DNA of 64,000 nucleotides, from assembly GCA_023053545.1 (NCBI GenBank), contig JAKZAN010000001.1, positions 12,416,024 to 12,480,023 of the forward strand, given 5' to 3'. Shown piece after piece: positions 27,601 through 39,439 of this stretch. The notes under the pieces are model-generated. The model saw only the letters and a program-made list of their open reading frames with translations. It did no database searches and was not told the origin of the DNA. This stretch comes from Lepidurus packardi (Eukaryota > Arthropoda > Branchiopoda > Notostraca > Triopsidae). The stretch's first letter is position 1. Each line of letters starts with the position of its first letter. Both the position numbers and the translations under genes were made by a program.

Positions 27601-30592
27601 TTCAGAAGGTTCTCGTTAAGGCTTGTGCCAGCATATTTCGCAGAGGCATCAAATACGACGCGGACCTTGTTGGGTTTATGAGGATTGTGTACAGCGTGGT
27701 GTGGAAGGTACCACGTTTTACCCTTTGGGCCTTCTAGATGGTTAATCGGTACTTTCCGTGCATGACCTAGTTGAATGTATTCGTCGATAACCTTTATGTA
27801 TTTTTCAGCTAGTTCATGATCTTTCAATAGCTTTCGTTCTGTACAGAAGAAACGTTGAATGGCTAGTGCTTTGTTGTTCGGCATCTCCGGGTTTGACTTC
27901 TTCCACAGAAGGCCGCTTTGGTAGCGATTGCCCACGTTGAGAGTAGTGGCTCTTAACAAATAATTTGCTCTTTCGAGATCCTTTCTGGCAGGGATCTTTG
28001 TTTGGTCAATTCCTAACGCATCCGTCTTCCAGAAGTTACTAACCAGTTCATCCAGTGTCACGCTGTCGGATACGATGCTAATTAGATTTACTGAATGATT
28101 TTCTTCATGTGCTGGATGATATGGTATTTGCCCAATAGCACACCATCCAAATGGAGTCAGTACTGCCCATGGTCCATTGGTACCTGCAGGCGGTTTATGA
28201 GTTTTGAGTTGCTCGTGTGCTTGTGGGATGTCTGCTCCAATCAAAACCGTAACTTTGCTGGTGTTGATACTTTTCTTTTAAGTATTTCCATCTTTTCTTT
28301 TCTTGAGGCCAATTGATGCACCGATCGGTAAGGTTAATGCGGGGAACAGTCGAAACGTTCTTCATCTCCATTACTTCACCATTCGTGCAGCTGCCAATCT
28401 TAAAATCTACTGTTCTGCTCTTGAATAAGGGGTCTTTACCATGGAACGTTCCAAAGCGGGCCATTTTCGTAGGTCCTTTCAAACCGATCCTTTCGGACAT
28501 ATCTTCAGTGATAAGCGACACTTCGCTTCCGTTATCGAGGAGGGCAAAAGTTTCGATAGTTTTGCCACTCGCGATTATTTTAATTGGGATCACCGACAGT
28601 AAAGTTACTTGACCAGATGAGGCTCTAGTCATGGTTCCAATGTGGCCAGCAGAGGATCCTGTATTTTCACTATCATCGCTTGAAGTGGTAGGGTTTCGGT
28701 TGTCTCTTTCATAACGCGTAGGATCATGTAGCAAAGCATGATGTTTTCGCTTGCATTTCCCTATTCCACACACATCTTTATGACGACACTCCTTGGCCAT
28801 ATGACCAGCAATCAAGCAGTTGAAGCATTTTTTGTCTTTTTGTACAGCCGTTACTCTGTCTTTCAGTTGAAGACACTTAAATATAGGACAGTTGTATAAG
28901 CGGTGTTCTTCTTTGCATAGGGTGCATGGGTCAATCTTTCTTCCACTCTGAACGATCGAGGTCGTCAAGACAGTTGTAACGCGCTCTTTCCTATGGTTTA
29001 GTCTACTGCGATCCGAATGGGATTCCTCGATAGGCTTATGCTCAATTTCAGAAAAAGGCTGTACGGTAGCTTCTCCCATGATGAAATCATTTAACCAGGC
29101 AGCAAAATCGAGTAAGGTCGGAAGTCGTTGCAGCTTAATTGATTCTTGACCCCACATATGTTTAATTCTACGTGGAAGCTTGTCTCGAACGTTTCTCAGC
29201 AAGGATGGAGAGTACAGGTCCTGTTCGTATCTTGAGGCTTGAAGAGTAGCTATCGTTCCATTAAGGTCAGCGTAATATTTTCTTAGCGACTGCTGGATAA
29301 GTCATGATCCTTTACAGGTATAATTTTCAACAGGTCTTCGACGTATGCTTCAGAAACCGCCATTGGGTTTCCATACAATTTCTGTAGTTCACGCAGGGCG
29401 TGCATATACGTGACAGGGCTTTGCAAATACTGAGCGATGGTGTTCCTTACAGTGGGAGCCAACAACTCGCGGAGATACGTTATACGTTGTGCATCATCGC
29501 GTAATGCGTCGTGAACTCGACTCTTAAAATTGCCGATAAAAATGGGCCAGTCTTTCGGATTGCCAGTGAAAGATTGAAGTTTAATTTGTGCCAAATGTTT
29601 GACATTTTCTTGCGGTCTATTTTCGGCCGTAACCGTTGGTTTGTCTTCAAATAGCCATGCATCTGGAGTATTCTTGATTTCCCTTTCAGCAGGTGTAGTG
29701 GGAAGATTTATTGGTGTTCGCGTTAACCAATCTGGAACTCCGTTTTGCATTTTCAATCCGTGGTAGTCGATTGCGGGCTCAATTCGTCGAGTATTATGAC
29801 AACTTCGAACTCGGGACCTAACAGGACTTCCGTCTTCTTCGGATTCTTCTTGTAAGATGTCTGCTTCTTGACGAAGTCTCTCGATTTCCATCTCTCGCAA
29901 GCGTCGTTGTTTAGTAATCGCCAAGTTTTGCTTTAATTCTTCAAGTCTTGCTTCTGCTTCTTTAATTCTTTGTTTGCTTTCCGCTTCAGCTTCAACTGCG
30001 GCTTCTATCTGCCTAAGTTCCGACTCGGCGGACGCGAGACGCAACCGAGTTTCCTTTAGCCGTGCATTAGAAGTACCGCCTCTCGATTCTGAACGGTGAG
30101 ATTTGCTTGCAATTGATGAAGGCGGGTGAGACGCAACAGACGAAGGTGGCTCTCCGACCCGTGAGAGAGGTAGTTTTCGATATTAACGTAACATGCAAAA
30201 ACTTCCTTTTCGATAAACGTGTAATATTTTTCTATGGTCTTCTTCTGTACGTCTTCAAGCTTGCGTGTGGCAATGAATCTTGCGTTCAATTCGGCGCATT
30301 CATTTAGACACGACGCGAGTTGTTTGCGTTGCACTGCTAACGCACTTTTACTGCCGCGGTTGACGATGTGCGCAGAGATTTCTTCAATTAAATCTAAGGC
30401 TTCTTTCTTCTTTTCTGACCTCAATTGCTTAAGTAAGCGACCAGCTTCTGTGAGTTCTTGATCGTTGTTATCGTCTTCTTGTACGGCGGCTGCCGCTACG
30501 GCTTCACATCTTTGTGACATGCTGATACCACAACCAAATTATCCAAAATTATGACTTACGGTTTCGATGAGTTCCCGGTCGATGCACCATAA

Positions 30593-31098
30593 TGTTCTCG
30601 CCAATGCCGTCTTGACTTATCCACGCGCTTATGACACTGCGGAACAGGGAATCTCTTCTTTGCCACGAAATATTGGAACACAAAGAAGCCAAGTCTTTAT
30701 CGTATTTGATAATTTGATGTATTGTCACGTTCTGCTCTCTTTCATGCTAACTCTCACTTTCCGTTACAACAATCAAATTTTACATTGAAGAAACGAACTG
30801 GCTTATGGTAAGGTCAAGCATGAACTGTTCTTACAGGCTGGGTGCAGGGGATTTCATTCTTTCTAATAATGAATTTTAGGATTCGTGGTTGAGAGGCTAC
30901 CAAATTTAACTGTTGGGCAACAATCAATGTCACAGCATTTTACCACCACAGGGACCATACATGGGATATTAAATCTTAATTTACAAGTTCCGGGTTTATT
31001 CTCAAAAATTCTATATAGTAAGGGTATTCATAGGAAAATAGGAGACAATAGGAAAGGGAGCTCTTGAGAAAAAATCCCTTTCGGCTTCGTCCGGAACA
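30593..31098 (-). repeat. 5' LTR of the BEL/Pao element
   Basis: 506 bp, the partner of 24,194-24,699. The few differences are mostly clustered at its left end. GTGTC follows at 31,099-31,103. Confidence 0.93.
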
Positions 31099-32960
31099 GT
31101 GTCAACAGGCCGCCCAACAGCTAGGATTGGCAAAGAAGGCATAGAACCCTGCTTATCGCTTCCTGTCTCTTCATAATTGGAAGAGATACTCTCAGCTTTT
31201 CCAATATCGTCGAACGTCTAAAAAAAAAAAAAAAAAAAAAAAAAACCCTAGGCAAGATACGTAAATGGAAACTTTTAGGTACATATTGTGTTTCAGAAGA
31301 CGAGACTGAGGAATGCTGGATCTTTTGGACAACCATAGAAGGAGAAGGAGTGAGAGAACTTAAGTCGGCGGAAGTAATATCACTGTACGGCGAAAGTGGT
31401 TCGAGTCCTTCCACCGAATCAGACAGAAAACTCCTTTCAGTAACCTAAAAAAAAATAATTATAGAATATTACAATTATATCAACATAAAATATAGAATTA
31501 TATTAGAATTATAGAATCCCACGATCCAAATTTCCTAAACAAATGGAGCTTACGTTAAGTTGTGAAGAAGGCTTGGTTGGAGCACTAAAGAAAGTGTCAG
31601 GAGAAACGCGGTTAGTAAGTATTTGGACTAACTTGAGCAGAACGCTTTCCAGAATCGGAGATGGGCGAGTCAGGATACTCTGGAGTACTTGGACGAGGAG
31701 AGGCATTTAAGTCTACTGACTGGTTCTCGTGAGGCGCGTTTGGGAGAAAAGGTGGCGGACTGGGGCCCACCTATGATGATAGCCATGCCCCCAACCTGGC
31801 GAGTAATTAGGCTGCGGAGGAGGCTCGCCAAAGGAGTTAGGTCCAACACAGTCTGGTCTTGGACCAAAGGTAGGTGGATCTGAGTTTGGCTTCCAAGGTG
31901 ACGGAAACGGTTCACTACTGTTGGTTTCTTCGTGAGACATTCTCGAGTAAAAGAAGGATTAATCTTTGCTAAAGCCAGGATCGATGTAAAACTGATCGGT
32001 ATCATCAAACTCTTGTGGAGCAGGACAAAGACGACACAGCGGTGAGAAATGGGAAGTATAAGGAGGAGGAAAGGGACATGGGAAACGTGTCGAATGCTGG
32101 GCTCCGAAAGACTACTTGGACTTGGACGGGGAGAGGCATTCAAGTCTACTGACTGGTTCTCGTGAAGGCCCACGAAAGGGGGTGGAACACAAGGAGTGCG
32201 TGAGGAGGAGTTGAAAGTGGCCCTGATATTGCGCTATTGCTTCTATAGTCCGTCTATAAATACCGGAATTTGTTTTGATTTATCTTTTTTGTGTTTTTAA
32301 TGACAAGGATAATCGTAAGACTCGACTCGAATCAATGATATACCTGAGCAGCTAGCTGTCGGCGAATCCACTCCGATTTCCCACGTAGCATCTTTTGTTT
32401 AGATAACTCAAACTGGGCTTCGTGAGTTGCCAACGTTTGCTAGACATTAAAAAATGAATAAAGAGACTAAACCTTAAACACGAATAATAACATTAAACAT
32501 TAATAATAAATTAAGTAACGACGAAGCCTAACCATGTCCAGGTGATTCTTTGTTGACTCCCGCCTAGCAAGAAACTGGTGTTCCCAGCTTTTAACATGTA
32601 TTTCAAAACACCTTTCCAATTCAACGCTTAATGATAAAAGATCCTATAGTAATTCAAAAGAATAACAAGTAGAAAGCGAGAACTAGACAACTTTGTACAT
32701 GTAAAGGAAAGTTCTTACAAGGGTAAGCGACTGGCGGAAGACGACATTAGGCCTCCTGAACCGGTTTCCCTCCTATTGCGAAGGCAAAAAAATTAGATTA
32801 GAAATTTGATATAACATTAATCAAACAGACCAAAAGTTAACCATTGTTACTGTACTTCTTCATGTGAAGGCGATGGAAGTGGAGGTTTTTCTTGCGAGTC
32901 TGGATGCGGTCCTGGTGGCAAAGGTGGTAGGACGGGAAAAGGAGGCTGGCTACTGCACCC
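31099..32960 (-). CDS. 5' part of an unrecognised P/S-rich, coiled-coil host gene, cut by the BEL/Pao insertion
   Basis: Minus-strand exons with plausible splice sites can be read in order. A proline-rich exon (about 32,850-32,945, QPPFPVLPPLPPGPHPDSQE...) is followed by EGNRFRRPNVVFRQSLTL (near 32,725-32,775). Next are two helical exons, DLLSLSVELERCFEIHVKSW... (32,535-32,650) and QTLATHEAQFELSKQKML... (32,355-32,445). Then come S/P-rich exons with ENQSVDLNASPRPS (31,650-32,170) and an exon with VEGLEPLSPYSDITSADLSS (31,245-31,445). A final exon (31,099-31,218) runs into the BEL/Pao LTR. The helical part could be BAR-like or a plain coiled coil, and I cannot identify the gene. The first coding exon was not found. 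The intron acceptor near 31,219 is preceded by an unbroken run of 26 T on the coding strand. Confidence 0.4.
31672..31735 (-). repeat. Copy 1 of a local exon-piece duplication
   Basis: This stretch and 32,104-32,165 share about 85% of bases in direct orientation (core: AAGTCTACTGACTGGTTCTC). Both read HENQSVDLNASPRPS on the minus strand. The duplication lies inside the unrecognised S/P-rich gene, so that gene grew by duplicating a coding segment. Confidence 0.65.
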
Positions 32961-33319
32961 ACAATTATTTATTTTTGAGACGTTTGCCCTTCAAAAAGAG
33001 TAATTTTGCGATTAATTACTTTATTAAAACAGTAATTATTAAACAACAGTAAAAAGCAATTATTCAAATAGTAAATTTGCGATTATTAGTTATTATTTTA
33101 TCTCAATACTCAAATCTCAATCTGTAATTCTGTATTGTATGGTTATTATGAAGCTTAATAAAAAATAAAAACATGTTTAATCAAACCAAAACCAAATTTT
33201 ATAAACTATCCAATATACCTTCTGTGACTGTCATTTATTAGCATGTCTAGAAGAATAAGACTTTAAAAGAAAACTGCTAGGAGGCACCTGTTGATCACAA
33301 CAATTAGGCGCGAGACGCA

Positions 33320-33417
33320 TGGATTGGCTATCACAACCCTTCTTCTAGACCGCAGCAACCGCTGCAAGCCGCTGCAACTCGCATAAAAGCGGGTTCAGCC
33401 ATGTTAGGGGAGGGGCT
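33320..33417 (+). repeat. Left inverted terminal repeat of the MULE-like element
   Basis: Imperfect inverted match (about 75-80%) to 41,400-41,500. The best-conserved block is CGCATAAAAGCGGGTT at 33,380-33,395. Confidence 0.7.
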
Positions 33418-33453
33418 AGCGATCCGCTGCGAGGGTTGCATGCCGCAGCACAC

Positions 33454-33492
33454 TATATAATGCCGTTGCATTGAACCATTCTTCCTTCAGTC
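33454..33492 (+). promoter_or_regulatory. TATA box and initiator of the element's gene
   Basis: TATATAA at 33,454-33,460 is followed by the arthropod-type initiator TCAGTC at 33,487-33,492, giving a start near 33,489. A leader of about 280 bp then precedes the ATG at 33,768. The leader contains two rough copies of a CCCGGATTA ... CTTAACC ... GGATTAGATT block. Confidence 0.55.
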
Positions 33493-33767
33493 CTTCACTG
33501 TGTTTCGCATGTTAGCTAGCAATTGTAGCGTAGTGCCTTATAGTGTAGTTCTTCTAACCCGGATTAATTATTTAATGTAGTTCCTCTTAACCTTGGATTA
33601 GATTTTTCAGTAAGGTTATTTTTTATTGCATTCTGTGTTTCCCTTTGACTTTTGTTCTGTTCTGTTCTGTTCTTCTTTAACCCGGATTATTTTTTTTCCT
33701 CTTAACCCTGGATTAGATTATTTGACTTTTTTCTTCTAACAGATTAACCCTTTCTCTCTTTACTAAT

Positions 33768-36741
33768 ATGAGTAAATCAAGGGCGCAGTTTTTTAAAAAT
33801 TGTCTACGCGATCTTGAACGTAGAGCAAATTTGCCTGCGTCGGCCTACGATAGTTCTTCAAGAGCGCCCATACTGATTAGTAACGAACATTTTGAGAAGT
33901 TTAGGCAGGCGTGTTTTTCAAAGAAAACAGAGTTCGATGCTTACCCTCTCCCGAAGCGTATGGCAATATGGCAATCTCAGAGTTTTAATATTGACCAAAT
34001 TGACACAACTGCTTCCAGTACTTTGCCCGAGCGTTTGAGCGAATGTTTAGCTTTGTGCAGCAATGGAGATGGGAATTGTTTCTACAATTCCGCTTCTTTG
34101 TCTTTGTTCGGCAACCAAAGGCATGCCGTTGAGTTGCGCTGCCGAGTTGTGGTCGAATTAGCAACCAATTATGAGTTGTACTCCAGGGAGTCGGCAGGAT
34201 ACCTCTCGATGAAACAAATTGGAACCCTAGTCGAGTACTCAGGATTCACTTTCGACCGTGTTAAATTCACGGGCGTTGACTCAGTGTGCCCTACAGGTAT
34301 TCCACCGGCGGAAGACTGTTTTAAGTACTATTCCATGGAACACGCCAGGGATCGGGAATATTCGAGCATTATTGCATTCCCAGCTTTGGCTAATGTTTGT
34401 AAGATAGCCGTGGAGTCAGTTTATCCGAAAGCGGATGGAATCAGAGCATCTCATCAAGCGAATTTTTTAAACGAGACGTTTTCACCAAGCGGTGCCGTTT
34501 CCTCTGAAACTATTCGAATTTTGTGGACTGGGCTTTTGGCAAACTTCACGAAGAAGGAAAATGGACGTTTAGTCCCTCCAACATCCTGGAATCCCAATCA
34601 TTTTGTGCCTGTGATTGAGCGTGCTAGTCAGTCACCCCTCTTTTTGTCAGAGAACTGCACTCTTCCGGTTCTTGATGTGGTGGAAACTGCGTCAGTTATT
34701 CCCAGTCATCCAATTGAAACTGCAAATGTGATAACACCTGTTGCAGTTTCTTTTTGCAGCTCTATGCAAAATAGTAGTAGCGCTGTTAGTTCAGGGCTTC
34801 GCGAGTCGTTCTCGCATGAAAATTCAAGCTCAGATTTTGAATTGTCTGTCCCAAAAGCTTTTGCCGCAAATAATGGAGAGCACGAAGAAAATGTCACTAA
34901 AGCCATTTCATCGAATGGTAAAACACCTGGTGTGAAGTCAGGCAGAGTAGTATCTCATACCAAACAAGGGCCTTCAAAATTTTCGTGCAAGGGATGTGAA
35001 ACTACGTTAAAAACAAATCAAAATTTGGAGAATCACATTAAAAACAAGCGCTGCAAGTTTCAGCTAGGAAAACAAAGCTCTAGTCAAATTCTGCTTGCCG
35101 AGCAAGGATCTAAGGGCTTTATTTGCGAAGACTGTAAAACCGTTTTCACAAGGAAGAGCACTTTAAAGGTGCACATAGAAAAGAAAAGATGTAGCAAGTC
35201 TAGTTTTGAGTGCCCGCAGTGTAGTTTGCAGTTTTCTAGAACAGACATGCTCACCCGTCATGTAGAATTAGTTCATTCTCTTGAATTAGGCTCTAGTCAA
35301 ATTTTGCTTGCCGAGCAAGGATCTAGCGGCTTTACGTGCAAAGACTGTAAAACCATTTTCACAAGGAAGAGCAATTTGAAGTTGCATATAGAAAAGAAAA
35401 GATGTAGCAAGTCTAGTTTCGAGTGCCCACAAGTGTAGTTTGCAGTTTTCTAGAGCAGACATGCTCACCCGTCATGTAGAATTAGTTCATTCTCTTGAAT
35501 TAGAAGAAACACGTACTTCTGAGGAGATCCCCTTAATTGGCCCGGTAGACAAGGAGCATTCCTTAAACGTGATTTCAGTTGACAAGCAGCAATTGCACAT
35601 CTTAGTCGAGTTAGATCAGTCAGAGCCGACTTACGACCCAGTAATAAATTCTGCGTTTCAGAGCAGTGTTAGTGGTAGCGTGTCTGCTGATACCATTAAT
35701 TGCAGTACTTTAGTCATCGATTCTGACGACGAATTCTGTAACGTTGCTAGAAAAAAGAGAAAGCTCGAACAGCTACCAAGAATAATTTGCTATCACCCTG
35801 GTTGTGAAGAGAAGCTGTCACGCCTGACGTCTTATGTTGAGCATGTTCACGATAAACATGGTTTGTCCTGCCAGCTAGAGGAATTCAGTTTTTGTAACGA
35901 GAACAGTTTCATGTCGTGGAAAACAGAGATAGAAAGAAATGCTTGTGTTAGTTTTCGTAATCGAAGGGGAGCTCGGAAGTGCACTAGTTACAGTACAACA
36001 ACCTACGTGTGCAATCGCTCTTTCTCGTATAAAAATCAGGGTACAGGCAAACGTGCCCTGAAGCGACTAAAGTCTTGTTGTACGGGTGTCCATTGTACCA
36101 GCTTTATAATTGCGCAAGTATGGCACCTTACAAAAAGAATTGAGGTTACATGTTGCCTAACTCATGTTGGCCATGATCGTTTACCAGGTCGGTTGGCAAA
36201 CATTCGTAGAGACTTGCGCGAGATTTTTAATACGTTAACAACTGATCCTGGAACCATCCGTGATTTGGAGATTGCTGTGGCTACAGCAAGACTTATTAAC
36301 AGTAGACCACCAGAGGAAAAGATAGTAAAAGAGACGTTCGAAAAATTAACCGACGTCCGTTCTAATGCCAAATTTATACCTCAAAGAGAATTTCATAGGA
36401 CGCGCAAGCCGTACAGTAACAAACCATCGAATGCCTTTCAGAGACATGGATCTCAGGATCATCCTGCCGACGTTTTAGATGACATCGTACCGCAACTCTG
36501 CGCTGGTTGCAACAAACGAAATGATCCCGATGACGACCTTGATGATGATATTACTTGGGTTTGTTGCAGTGTGTGCAAATCTTGGTTTCATATAACTTGC
36601 GCTCACAAGCAGCAGCCAGATTTATGCCTAAATGATATACCAATGGACGACTTACATGACATTCAGTACCTATGCCTTGTCTGTGTTAATGAAAGGCATA
36701 ATGTAGTATTGCTTTGCATTTCGCAAAGCAATACTAATTAG
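33768..36741 (+). CDS. Transposon-encoded OTU protease, C2H2 zinc-finger and PHD protein
   Basis: The first part (33,768-35,438) has an N-terminal OTU cysteine-protease domain. The catalytic Cys is in GDGNCFYNSASL (34,068-34,103) and the His in NPNHFVPV (about 34,594-34,617). OTU enzymes cleave ubiquitin or related peptide bonds. Tandem C2H2 fingers follow (34,984-35,500). The second part (35,440-36,741) continues the fingers, then has a Cys/His cluster near 36,075-36,175 (SCCTGVHC ... CCLTHVGHD) resembling the WRKY/GCM1-type zinc domain of MULE and FAR1-like transposases. It ends with a PHD finger (36,493-36,690, CAGC ... CCSVC ... H...C ... CLVC). The coding region is split into two abutting frames, and the junction lies in the second copy of a duplicated finger unit. 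No transposase catalytic core is visible. Whether any protein is made is unknown. Confidence 0.7.
35077..35502 (+). repeat. Tandem duplication of a two-finger coding unit, period 213 bp
   Basis: The unit starting at 35,077 (SSQILLAEQGS, one finger ending IEKKRC, then FECPQC...H...H) repeats at 35,290, 213 bp or 71 codons later, with high identity. The duplication adds two zinc fingers. Confidence 0.85.
36704..36736. repeat. Perfect 14-bp hairpin ending just before the stop of the element's gene
   Basis: TAGTATTGCTTTGC (36,704-36,717) and its exact reverse complement (36,723-36,736) are separated by five bases. The hairpin is the last coding sequence of the PHD-containing frame; the stop TAG is at 36,739-36,741. 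Confidence 0.9.
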
Positions 36742-36814
36742 CAATGGCAATTTTTTGATTGACTTCGCATTTTATTGCCGTATTCATGTCAATAAGTGTC
36801 AAGGTAGTTTGGGA

Positions 36815-37005
36815 GTTTTACTCGCAGGGTGCAGCTATGTGCAGCAAAGTTGTGATTTTTAGTTTCCACGAAGTCTGATAGTCTTACTCGCAGAACGCAG
36901 CTATATGCAGCAAAGTTGTGATTCGTGTTTCCAAATAATCTGCGAGTTATACATCAGCAATTATATTCAGCAAAGTTGTGATTTAAGTTTTCAAGCTGAA
37001 TTGTA
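36815..37005. repeat. Three-unit minisatellite, period 60-66 bp
   Basis: GCAGCAAAGTTGTGATT or a close variant recurs near 36,841, 36,907 and 36,967, each preceded by a diverged CTCGCAG...CAGCTAT block. It lies directly after the stop codon of the element's gene. Confidence 0.75.
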
Positions 37006-37844
37006 TTTATGATTGTGAATTCGATGTATGGTTGTGAATTGAGTTTATGGGTGTGAAGGTAAAAAGGGGTACCACACACCGTGACACGACTGAGATGTAT
37101 TGGAATATTAATATCAGTACACTCGGTAACCGTGTCATCGCTGAGTGGGACCCGCAAGCACTTCGAATTGTTGTGAATTCCATTTCATTGTGTTGTGTTT
37201 TGAAATTTGAATTTTTTAGAACATTGCAGAAATATACAATTAAACAAGAAAAATATTTTTTTTATTTTACAAAGTAATTTTTATTTTTTCAGGCATATTT
37301 TAATAGGCATTATGCGGTCACAGCATTATTACAGCGGCCACGGAAGTGTGCATAACAAAAAAGGTAACCAGAAGCAACTACTGTACAATGAAGCGACAAA
37401 TTATTGACAAAAAGACACTAAAAACCGCAAGAACTTAAATATAAATTCAACCAATGCTTAAAAAGTGCTTACTTTCTTCCTTGCTGGATTTGGACTGAAT
37501 AAGGAGCTTCTAAAGTTGGCAACTTAGATAGGGCTGCTCGAACTGCTCTTGTCTTACCTTCCCACGCTCTATAGGTCCGCTTAAACAAAAAACTCATAAC
37601 TCCCGATGGATTTTTTGACAGGAAGGTTAGCAACGTCTGCAAAATCTTTTCTGATCATTTTAACGGCTTTCCTTACTTTTTCTATTGCCCACACCCAATA
37701 ACAGCGAAATGAAGCGTGAAATTTAGCGAAAACTAAAAGAATTAATAAAGGAAACTCTAAAGATCGCAAAAACTAAATACAACTTTGTAGACTGCTAGGT
37801 GGTTGCCTATAGTCGCTCCGGGTTTCGGCTTTTAGGCAAAAAGT

Positions 37845-38660
37845 CAGTACTGCTCACCGTGTACTCCCTTCCTGTCTTCTCTTCCCACGGTACGTAGGCT
37901 ACACAATCTTTTCTGCTTTTTCCAGAATCTTCCTTACTTTTGCTATTGCCCCGCACCCACTACTTGTTTTTAGGCTTTTCTACCTCAAACTTTGTCTTCC
38001 AAATTTGGCTTATATGAAGAATTTGCCATGCGGTTTAATAGTGTTGATAGAAGAAGACACTACATAGCTGATGGTCTATGTGTCTTTTCTGTTTACTGTT
38101 TTAAAAAAATGCTATCAAATAAATAAAAACTGATACAAATAAGAATAAGAATTGTAAGAACCGGTACTGATAAAGAAGCTATATACAAAGATAACTACTT
38201 ATATACAATATATGCTACTGTAATAACTAATACGAAGATAACTTACGCCAAATCAACTGGTCATAAACTTAAGCTATGAAAAAAATTTGCTTCAGCAACA
38301 CCGGTTCCAGAATTCCCTAATCGGAAATTCTAAGTTGCCCTCTTTGGACCCCTTATGAGTTGTCTTCTATGTTGGCTTTCTTATTGTGTTCCTTTATACT
38401 TATTCCTTAGAAGGGCCTATTGACTTAACTTGGCTAGCACTTCCTAGACTTTTCGTAGAACAGCCTCCAATACCCTATATAGGAGATTATCTCTTGCGGA
38501 TATATAAAGTGGAATCAGCATAGGCAAAAGATGTAATTCTTCGCCAGCGCTCACGCAATCTACGCAAGCTCTTGTAAAAGTAGCCAAGTAAAACAAGTTC
38601 CTTTAACTATAATCTAAAAAGCCCAACACTTTCATTGTCTTTTCATTTTAATTCTTGCGA
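37845..38660. repeat. Old internal duplication in the MULE-like element, copy 1
   Basis: Three landmarks recur in the same order about 1.6-1.8 kb downstream: CTCACCGTGTA...CCCTTCCTGTCTT (37,854 and 39,454), GAAGACACTA-ATAG (38,056 and 39,733), and a block ending AGTAAAACAAGTTCCTTTAA (38,587-38,606 and 40,384-40,403). The third block includes a TATA-like GGATATATAAAG at 38,499. A further partial copy of the first block lies at 37,555-37,700. Diverged long direct repeats round a short spacer could be old LTRs of a small element nested in the transposon, or a plain duplication. Nothing coding is seen. Confidence 0.55.
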
Positions 38661-39439
38661 TCAAAATAAATGTCCTTCACTTTTGCTTCTTTCGTTCTTC
38701 ACGACCTTCCCATACCAATACCGCGAAAATAGGGGGTGGAGGATACTTGGAAGACTTTTGACCGACTTCTGCAAACAATCTACGTCTATTCTCTCTGTCG
38801 TGTCAATAAACGGCGAAAACGGACCACATTTCGAGTTTTTATTTCAGAGTGGTAAATATTTTGAGAATTTTACTCACTTCTGTTGGGTTTTCATCTGTAC
38901 TTCTTTTTGGTGGGCCATATCAAATCCAAACTGGGCTCATTTATTCTAGTTTTTTTCCAAATGAAGTCCAAATAAAGGTAAAAAAGACGCCCAATCCTTC
39001 TCCATGAGTTCAATAAACATCTCGTTGCGAACCTGAATTAAATTTTAGCCATCGATTAAGCTTTCCAATTCTTGAGATTGTTTCAAGTTCTAAGAACATT
39101 GGTTAATTTCCATTAAACCCCGTGTAGACACCCTAATTCTCATTAACTGAAGCGCAAGTTGACAAATAAGCACATTTCGCAAACCTCGGAAAAAGTTGTA
39201 CCCAGGTAGACTACGTTTGAAAAAATAAATACTGTGGTAGTAGGATGAGTCACGTACGAGAGCTAGAGAAGGCAAGTCGTGTACCAGAGTGCGAACAGTA
39301 AAGTCGAGTTTTTACTTTTGATCCGTGATTACTTTAACCCTGTGTAACGAGTGAATTTGCTTGCCATACAGAATAAAGACACTTAGCCTATATTAATACA
39401 ACATTAACCCATGCTTATAGAAGCTGCTTATTCTTCGAA

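Larger units (their letters stand above)
24194..31098 (-). mobile_element. BEL/Pao LTR retrotransposon, broken
   Basis: A 6,905-bp element on the minus strand. It has 506-bp LTRs beginning TGTTC and ending GAACA, and a 5-bp target duplication GTGTC (24,189-24,193 and 31,099-31,103). Its parts, in element order, are a coiled gag-like region (about 30.5-29.3 kb), a zinc-knuckle and retropepsin region (29.2-28.2 kb), reverse transcriptase and RNase H (28.2-26.4 kb) and an integrase with C-terminal domain (26.3-24.7 kb). Domain order and the Pao-type gag/pol sequence place it in BEL/Pao. The coding region is broken in about four places. The LTRs differ at about four of 506 positions, so it inserted recently. 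It lies in an exon of a minus-strand host gene, in the same orientation. Confidence 0.95.

Noticed and set aside
36493-36690. The PHD-containing frame as an independent host gene
   Set aside because: It continues the zinc-finger sequence of the upstream frame directly and lies inside the transposon boundaries.
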